NCBI RefSeq assembly: GCF_030157465.1
Contig: NZ_JAOAUU010000145.1
Location: 1-36,263, forward strand
DNA from: Zoogloea sp.
Lineage (GTDB): Bacteria; Pseudomonadota; Gammaproteobacteria; Burkholderiales; Rhodocyclaceae
Direction of reading: 5' to 3'
Length of the DNA: 36,263 bases
Position numbers and translations under genes: made by a program. Below the pieces are notes generated by a model that saw nothing but the letters and a program-made list of their open reading frames with translations, had not been told where the DNA came from and searched no databases. Positions 31,119 to 36,263 of this stretch are shown here, piece after piece. The number at the start of each line of letters is the position of its first letter. Within the stretch, counting starts at the first letter, position 1.

Positions 31119-32192
31119 TCAGGCCGGCTGCTGACGCAGGCTGCGGCTGTATTCATGAACGGTGTTCACGAGCACGGTGACGTTTTCAGGGGGCGTGAAC
31201 TGGGAGATGCCGTGGCCCAGGTTGAAAACGTGGCCGGCGTGGGGGCCGTAGGAATCGAGCACTTTTTTCGTTTCGGCGGCAACGGCTTCGGGACTGCCGA
31301 AGAGCACGGACGGATCGAGGTTGCCCTGCAGCGCGACCTTGTCGCCCACCAGACGACGGGCGGCGCCGATATCGATCGTCCAGTCGAGGCCGACAGCGTC
31401 GGTGCCGCAGTCGGCGATGTCGGCCAGCCACAGGCCGCCGCCCTTGGTGAAGACGATGACGGGGATCTTCTCGCCGTCCTTCTCGCGGGTCAGGCCGGCC
31501 ACCACCTTGCGGATGTAGGCCAGCGAAAACTCGCGATAGGCCTCGTGGGCCAGCACACCACCCCAGGAGTCGAAAATCATCACGGCCTGGGCGCCGGCTT
31601 CGATCTGGGCGTTGAGGTAGGCAATGACCGACCGGGCGGTGACGTCGAGGATGTGGTGCATCAGGTCGGGGCGGCTGTAGAGCAGGCCCTTGACCTTGCG
31701 GTAGTCGTCCGAGCCGCCGCCTTCGACCATGTAGCAGGCGAGGGTCCAGGGGCTGCCGGAGAAGCCGATCAGCGGCACGGAGTTATCCAGTGCACGGCGG
31801 ATCTCGGCGACGGCGTCCATCACGTAGCCGAGCTCGAGGCTGGGATCGGGCACGGCGAGGTTGCGAATCTCCCATTCTTCCTTCAGCGGGCGCTCGAACT
31901 TCGGGCCTTCGCCTTCGGCGAAATACAGGCCGAGGCCCATCGCGTCCGGCACCGTGAGGATGTCCGAGAACAGGATGGCGGCGTCGAGGTTGTAGCGGGC
32001 CAGCGGTTGCAGCGTGACTTCGCAGGCGAGACCCGGGTTCTTGCACAGGTCGAGGAAGCTGCCCGCACGCTTGCGGGTCTCGCGGTACTCGGGCAGATAG
32101 CGCCCGGCCTGGCGCATCAGCCAGACGGGGGTGTAGTCGGTGGGCTGGCGCAGCAGGGCGCGCAGGAAGGTGTCGTTCTTCGGACGGCTCAC
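31119..32192 (-). CDS. hemE: Uroporphyrinogen decarboxylase
   Basis: This 357-residue cytoplasmic enzyme decarboxylates the four acetate side chains of uroporphyrinogen III to give coproporphyrinogen III for heme. Conserved parts are present: the N-terminal [16 protein letters not shown], the central [27 protein letters not shown], and the C-terminal FNLGHGI. Length is typical. It starts with GTG at 32192, preceded by AGGAA about 5 nt upstream. Its substrate is shared with CobA at 5189. It lies 94 bp after trkH on the same strand, separated by a strong hairpin. Confidence 0.97.
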   Translation of the reverse strand: MSRPKNDTFLRALLRQPTDYTPVWLMRQAGRYLPEYRETRKRAGSFLDLCKNPGLACEVTLQPLARYNLDAAILFSDILTVPDAMGLGLYFAEGEGPKFERPLKEEWEIRNLAVPDPSLELGYVMDAVAEIRRALDNSVPLIGFSGSPWTLACYMVEGGGSDDYRKVKGLLYSRPDLMHHILDVTARSVIAYLNAQIEAGAQAVMIFDSWGGVLAHEAYREFSLAYIRKVVAGLTREKDGEKIPVIVFTKGGGLWLADIADCGTDAVGLDWTIDIGAARRLVGDKVALQGNLDPSVLFGSPEAVAAETKKVLDSYGPHAGHVFNLGHGISQFTPPENVTVLVNTVHEYSRSLRQQPA

Positions 32193-32221
32193 AGGATTCC
32201 TCGACAGGCAGGGCCGCGCAG

Positions 32222-32256
32222 GGCGGCAAAGGCGGGATTATCCGCCATTTGCCGCC
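32222..32256. terminator. Strong hairpin between trkH and hemE
   Basis: GGCGGCAAA (32222-32230) pairs with TTTGCCGCC (32248-32256), and inside it GGCGG pairs with CCGCC around GATTAT, with one bulged base: 14 pairs in 35 nt. It lies in the 94-bp gap after the trkH stop. No T tract follows, so it may act as a Rho-assisted terminator or stabilise an RNA end. Confidence 0.55.
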
Positions 32257-32286
32257 GGGGCGTGGATGAAGCAGATCAAGGGCGGC

Positions 32287-33744
32287 TTACTTGCGCCAGA
32301 ACTGGGGCGTGAACACCACTGCGAGGGACAGCACCTCCAGGCGCCCGAGGAGCATGGTGAAGCTGCACACCCAGGTCTGGAAGTCGGTGAGCACGGCGTA
32401 GTTGGAGGCCGGGCCGACCTTGTTGAGGCCGGGGCCGGCGTTGTTGATGCTGGCGACGATGGCGCCCAGGGCGGTCATGAAATCGAGCCCCGACAGGATC
32501 ATCAGGAAGGTGAGCATCACGATGCTCATGAAGTACAGGAAGATGAAGCCCAGCACCGCGATGACCACGCTGTTGGGAATCGCGCCGCCGCCGATCTTGA
32601 CCGGATTGACCACCGCCGGGTGAACCAGGCGGGTGAGTTCGCGGTTGGCCTGCTTGGCGAGGATCAGGGTTCGAATCATCTTGATGCCACCGCCGGTGGA
32701 GCCGGAGCTGGCGGTGATGCACGACAGGAAGAGCATCCACAGCGGCGCGAAGATCGGCCACTTGTCGAAATCCTGGCTGGCGAAGCCGCAGTCGGTGGCC
32801 ATCGAGACGAGATTGAAGCTGACGTGGCGGAGCGCGGTCGGGTAGTCCTCGTAGGTGCCCTCCAGCCACACGTAAAGCGCGACGCCGAAGCACGAGGTGA
32901 CGATCAGCCCGACCACGCCGCGGGCTTCCACGTCCTGCCAGTACACGCGCAGGTTACGCCCGCGCATGGCCATGAAGTGGGTGGCGAAGTTCATCGCGGC
33001 AATGACCATGAAGACGATCAGGATGAATTCGACCATCGGGTTGTCGAAAGCCCCAACGCTGGCGTCGCGGGTCGAAAAGCCGCCAAGGCCCAGCGCGGCG
33101 AAGGCGTGGCAGATGGAATCCAGCCACGACAGCCCGGCCTGGTTGAGCAGCAGGATGCAGGCCACGGTAATCAGGAAGTACACCAGCCACAAGGCCTTGG
33201 CGGTATCGGCGATGCGCGCGGTGAGCTTGGAGTCCTTCATGGGGCCCGGGGTTTCGGCCTTGTAGAGCTGCATGCCGCCAACCCCCAGCAGCGGCAGCAC
33301 GGCCACCGCCAGCACGATGATGCCCATGCCGCCGAGCCAGTTGAGTTCGTGGCGCCACAGATTGATGGCCTCCGGGGCATGATCGAGATCGGTCATGATC
33401 GTCGAGCCGGTGGTGGTGAGACCCGACATGGTTTCGAAGAAGGCGTCGGTGAAGCTCATGCTGTCATAGACCAGCAGCAGCGGAATCGTGGCGATGGCCG
33501 CCATCAGCGCCCACACCGTGGACACCAGCAGGAAGCCGTCGCGGGGCTTGAGCTCGCGGTAGCTGGAGCGGGTCACCGCGTAAAGGGTGAGGCCGCTGCC
33601 CAGCGATATGGCCATCGCCGCAACGAAATCCGCGGTGGTGCCGTCGTTGTAGATGATGGCCGCCGCGATGGGCATCAGGTAGGCCAGGCTGAAGATCGAC
33701 AGCAGCCTGCCGAGCACGTTGGCAACGGGAAGCAGGGCGTCCAT
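32287..33744 (-). CDS. trkH: Trk potassium uptake protein TrkH
   Basis: This 485-residue inner-membrane K+ translocating subunit has the four-fold pore repeat of the Trk/Ktr family. The selectivity-loop regions are visible in order: TTTGSTI, GLGGFST, TDCGFAS and NNAGPG. About ten or more membrane segments span the chain, and its length matches TrkH (483 in E. coli). The ATG at 33744 overlaps the trkA stop (ATGA), so pore and regulator are translationally coupled. Confidence 0.96.
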   Translation of the reverse strand: MDALLPVANVLGRLLSIFSLAYLMPIAAAIIYNDGTTADFVAAMAISLGSGLTLYAVTRSSYRELKPRDGFLLVSTVWALMAAIATIPLLLVYDSMSFTDAFFETMSGLTTTGSTIMTDLDHAPEAINLWRHELNWLGGMGIIVLAVAVLPLLGVGGMQLYKAETPGPMKDSKLTARIADTAKALWLVYFLITVACILLLNQAGLSWLDSICHAFAALGLGGFSTRDASVGAFDNPMVEFILIVFMVIAAMNFATHFMAMRGRNLRVYWQDVEARGVVGLIVTSCFGVALYVWLEGTYEDYPTALRHVSFNLVSMATDCGFASQDFDKWPIFAPLWMLFLSCITASSGSTGGGIKMIRTLILAKQANRELTRLVHPAVVNPVKIGGGAIPNSVVIAVLGFIFLYFMSIVMLTFLMILSGLDFMTALGAIVASINNAGPGLNKVGPASNYAVLTDFQTWVCSFTMLLGRLEVLSLAVVFTPQFWRK

Positions 33745-35171
33745 CAGAAGAACCCCCAGCCCACCTGAAACAGCTTTTCCACTTTTCCGACCAGCTTTTT
33801 GCTGGTGCAGAAAACGATCACGTGGTCTTCGGCGCGGATCACCGTGTCGTGGTGGGCCATGATGACTTCGAAGATCGGCACCTCGTAGGGGATCAGTTCC
33901 TTGTACTCGGTGCGGCTCTGGCCGGTGTTGCGGACGATGGCGGCGATGGTGGCGCCGTCGGGCAGGTCGATCTCCTCGATCTTGCGGCCGATCACCTTGC
34001 AGTGCTTGGCGTCGCCGTGGGCGACCACTTCGAGGGCTTCGGCGGCGCCGCGGCGCAGGCTGTGCACGGCGGCCACGTCGCCCCGGCGCACGCGGGCCAG
34101 CAACTGACCGATGGAGGTCTGGGCGGGCGAGATGGCGATGTCGATGCGGCCACCCTGCACGAGATCGACGTAGGACTTGCGGTTGATCAGCGCCAGGGTG
34201 CGGCGGGCGCCCATCTGCTTGGCCAGCGACGAGGACATGATGTTGTCTTCGTCGTCGTTGGTGAGGGAGAGGAACATGTCGGTCTCCTCGATGCTCTCCG
34301 AGTCGAGCAAGGCTTCGTCGGTGGAGTCGCCGCGCAGCACGAGCGCCCGGGTGAGCGCGCTGGCGAGGTACTCGGCACGCTGGCGATCGCGTTCGATGAG
34401 CTTGACGTTGACGCTGCTCTCGATGGCCCTGGCGAGGCGAAAGCCGATGTTGCCGCCACCGGCGATGATGACCCGCCGGATCGGCTTGTCCATCCGGCGC
34501 AGTTCGGTCATCACCTTGCGGATATGGGTGGTGGCGGCAAGGATGAAGACTTCGTCGCCGCTCTCGATGAGGGTGTCGCCGGTGGGCGCGATGGGCTGGT
34601 CACGACGGAAGATCGCGGCCACCCGGGCGTCGATGTTGGGCAGGCGCAGGGGAATGGTCTTGAGGGGCTTGCCTACCAGCATGCCGCCCTCGAAGGCCTT
34701 CACGGCGATCATCGTGACCATCCCGTCGGCAAACTCCAGCACTTGCAGCGCCTCGGGAAATTCGATCAGCTTGCGGATGTAGTCGGTCACGATCTGCTCG
34801 GGGCAGATGGAGTGATCGACGGCAAAGTTGCTGTCGTCGAGGAGCTGCGGATAGGCCTCGTAGTCGGCGGCGCGCAGGCGGGCGATGCGGGTCGGGATGT
34901 TGAACAGCGTTTTCGCGACGCGGCAGGCGCAGAGGTTGGTCTGGTCCGATTGGGTCACCGCGATCAGCAGGTCGGCGTCGGGTGCCCCGGCAATCTCGAG
35001 GATGGAGGGCGAGGCGGCATTGCCGGGCACGACGCGCAAGTCGAGGCGCTCCTGGAGGGCATTGAGGCGCTCGATGTTGCTGTCGACGACGGTGATGTCG
35101 TTGGCTTCCGAAACAAGGCTTTCAGCCACCGAGCTGCCAACCTGGCCAGCGCCGAGAATGATGATCTTCAT
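33744..35171 (-). CDS. trkA: Trk system NAD-binding regulator TrkA
   Basis: This 475-residue cytoplasmic protein gates TrkH in response to nucleotides. It is a tandem of two RCK units, each with an N-terminal Rossmann (TrkA-N) and a C-terminal (TrkA-C) domain: the first nucleotide motif is IILGAGQVGSS at about 4-14 and the second is IIAGGGNIGFRLA in the middle of the chain. The ATG at 35171 has GGAGGA about 5 nt upstream; an in-frame extension upstream lacks the conserved start. It follows the NtrX-like gene by 79 bp, where a weak CTGACG/CAATAA pair on the minus strand could be a promoter. Confidence 0.96.
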   Translation of the reverse strand: MKIIILGAGQVGSSVAESLVSEANDITVVDSNIERLNALQERLDLRVVPGNAASPSILEIAGAPDADLLIAVTQSDQTNLCACRVAKTLFNIPTRIARLRAADYEAYPQLLDDSNFAVDHSICPEQIVTDYIRKLIEFPEALQVLEFADGMVTMIAVKAFEGGMLVGKPLKTIPLRLPNIDARVAAIFRRDQPIAPTGDTLIESGDEVFILAATTHIRKVMTELRRMDKPIRRVIIAGGGNIGFRLARAIESSVNVKLIERDRQRAEYLASALTRALVLRGDSTDEALLDSESIEETDMFLSLTNDDEDNIMSSSLAKQMGARRTLALINRKSYVDLVQGGRIDIAISPAQTSIGQLLARVRRGDVAAVHSLRRGAAEALEVVAHGDAKHCKVIGRKIEEIDLPDGATIAAIVRNTGQSRTEYKELIPYEVPIFEVIMAHHDTVIRAEDHVIVFCTSKKLVGKVEKLFQVGWGFF

Positions 35172-35250
35172 TGCGTCCTCCCGCCCGGGCGGGGGGCCGC
35201 GGGCCACCGGTTTATTGTTGTGTGAGCACTGCGCGCGTCAGGTCGCCTGG

Positions 35251-36263
35251 TCAGCTGCCGGACTCGTCGTGGCGCTTGCCGACGCTGATGCCCAGCTGCT
35301 TGAGCTTGCGGTAAAGGTGAGTGCGTTCCAGGCCGGTTTTTTCGGCAAGGCGGGTCATGTTGCCGCCATCGATCTGCAGGTGGTGCTCGAAGTAGGTGCG
35401 CTCGAAGATTTCGCGCGCCTCGCGCAGCGGCAGGTCGAGGGGCAGGCCGAGCAGCGCGGTGGGGGAATTCTTGCCGAGCAGGTGCGCCACTTCTTCCATG
35501 CCGATTTCTTCTTCGAGGGTGCCAAGGGCCAGCGACTTGATGGCGGCTTTCAGTTCGGCATAGCCGCCGGGCCAGGCACGGTTGCGCAGGGCATTGAGGG
35601 CAGCGGAGGAGAGGCGGCGGGCGGGCACTTCGCCGGCTTCGACGTTGTGCAGCAGAATCTGGCTGGCGATCTCGGGAATCTCGTCGCGGATTTCGCCCAG
35701 CGCCGGCGGGGCCAGGGACACTTCAAACAGCCGCGACAGCGCACGCTCGTCCCAGCCGTGTTCGATGAGTTCTTCGGGCTGGTGCTCGGAGGCCACCACC
35801 AGGGTCTGGCCGTGGCGCTCCAGGCGGTCCATCGCGAAGACCAGGTTCTTTTGCTGGGGCCGCGACAGGTAGAACAGCTCGGGCACGTAGAGCAGGCCGT
35901 TGCGGGCGCCTTCCAGGGTGGAGAGTTCGAGGGGCAGCGACGACAGGGAAAGATCGAGCCACGGCGAACCGACCCGCTGGAGGGTGCGCGCGCACAGTTC
36001 GGCGAGGCTGCCGGGGCCGACGCGCAGCAGGATCACGCGGGATTTCTCGGCCATCTGTTCAAGGCGTTTTTTCAGATCGCGCAGCGGCACCGAGCGGGCA
36101 AACGCCCCCAGGCCGAGGGGGCTGGGCGCATGGGCCGGCTTGATGCGGGCGAGGCCGCGCTTGACGGCGGCGAGCAGCTTTTGCAGCGCGATGGGCTTTT
36201 CGAGAAATTCCATCGCGCCGATGCGGGTGGCCTCGACGGCGGTGTCGATGGTGCCGTGGCCGG
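35251..36263 (-). CDS. NtrX-like response regulator with degenerate AAA+ domain, 5' end outside window
   Basis: The gene runs off the window, leaving the C-terminal 336 residues. These begin in a receiver domain (GHGTIDTAVEATRIGAMEF, then conserved K22 in LEKP), pass through a central region of about 190 residues, and end in a Fis-type helix-turn-helix (about 290-330, GGNMTRLAEKTGLERTHLYRKL). In NtrC/NtrX proteins the centre is a sigma-54-activating ATPase. Here the Walker A reads LLRVGPGSLAELCAR in place of GESGTGKE, no GAFTGA loop exists, and Walker B reads GLLYVPELF. Only the late WPGGYAELKAAI (normally WPGNVREL) is well kept. It probably binds DNA but cannot activate sigma-54. Position beside trkA-trkH matches ntrY-ntrX-trkA-trkH in betaproteobacteria. 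Confidence 0.85.
   Translation of the reverse strand, partial: GHGTIDTAVEATRIGAMEFLEKPIALQKLLAAVKRGLARIKPAHAPSPLGLGAFARSVPLRDLKKRLEQMAEKSRVILLRVGPGSLAELCARTLQRVGSPWLDLSLSSLPLELSTLEGARNGLLYVPELFYLSRPQQKNLVFAMDRLERHGQTLVVASEHQPEELIEHGWDERALSRLFEVSLAPPALGEIRDEIPEIASQILLHNVEAGEVPARRLSSAALNALRNRAWPGGYAELKAAIKSLALGTLEEEIGMEEVAHLLGKNSPTALLGLPLDLPLREAREIFERTYFEHHLQIDGGNMTRLAEKTGLERTHLYRKLKQLGISVGKRHDESGS

Noticed and set aside
30914-31156. 80-codon minus-strand open frame in the hemE-priA spacer
   Set aside because: It starts inside hemE and runs through the hemE terminator; composition is non-protein-like.
33822-35225. 467-codon plus-strand open frame opposite trkA (and similar frames opposite hemE and trkH)
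   Set aside because: Antisense shadows of well-supported genes, without domain content or start signals.

Overview
The window is a GC-rich, gene-dense bacterial chromosome segment. It looks like a betaproteobacterium of the Rhodocyclales/Zoogloeaceae type. That placement is inferred from GC-rich codon use, the gene order priA-hemE-trkH-trkA-ntrX-like, a PEP-CTERM (exosortase-sorted) protein, the yqjD-yqjE-yqjK set and many c-di-GMP genes; it was not tested by a search. I see no rRNA, tRNA, prophage, insertion sequence or CRISPR array.

Layout. (1) 1-3.1 kb: the C-terminal part of a giant FAD-linked oxidase/[4Fe-4S]/CCG oxidoreductase, convergent with an exported beta-carbonic anhydrase. (2) 3.2-7.3 kb: a cobalamin run of a long-tailed, degenerate CobL (CbiE-CbiT)-like protein, SUMT (cobA) and a,c-diamide synthase (cobB/cbiA). 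(3) 7.3-9.96 kb, minus strand: hpt with the membrane-protein genes yqjK, yqjE and yqjD, then xthA. (4) 9.99-12.3 kb: pyrE, a periplasmic coiled-coil protein and a GloB-like metallo-hydrolase, with AT-richer spacers holding inverted repeats. (5) 12.4-20 kb: an OmpR-type response regulator, mscL on the opposite strand, then an overlapping pair coding for an exported LysM-FecR protein and a CHASE2 histidine kinase, then AsmA. (6) 20.1-23.4 kb: a nitronate-monooxygenase-like flavoprotein, then a minus-strand operon of receiver, dual-site CheC phosphatase and PAS-GGDEF cyclase. (7) 23.6-28.4 kb: an MFS transporter, an exported Ala/Lys-rich protein, a CHRD PEP-CTERM protein, bacteriohemerythrin and a PAS-GGDEF-EAL protein. 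(8) 28.5-36.3 kb, minus strand: priA, a 438-bp AT-rich spacer with DnaA-box-like sites, hemE, trkH, trkA and an NtrX-like regulator cut by the window end.

How the genes work together. Much of the accessory content is signalling. One module is a likely envelope sensor (response regulator + LysM-FecR + CHASE2 kinase). A second couples a receiver and a CheC phosphatase to a diguanylate cyclase. A third pairs an O2-binding hemerythrin with a dual GGDEF-EAL enzyme. Housekeeping functions are tetrapyrrole synthesis (hemE, cobA, cobB), nucleotide salvage and synthesis (hpt, pyrE), DNA repair and restart (xthA, priA), K+ uptake (trkAH) and osmotic safety (mscL). The most unusual items are the degenerate CobL with its 246-residue disordered, arginine-rich N-terminus, the NtrX-like regulator whose sigma-54 ATPase motifs are gone, the CheC-cyclase operon and the DnaA-box cluster beside hemE.
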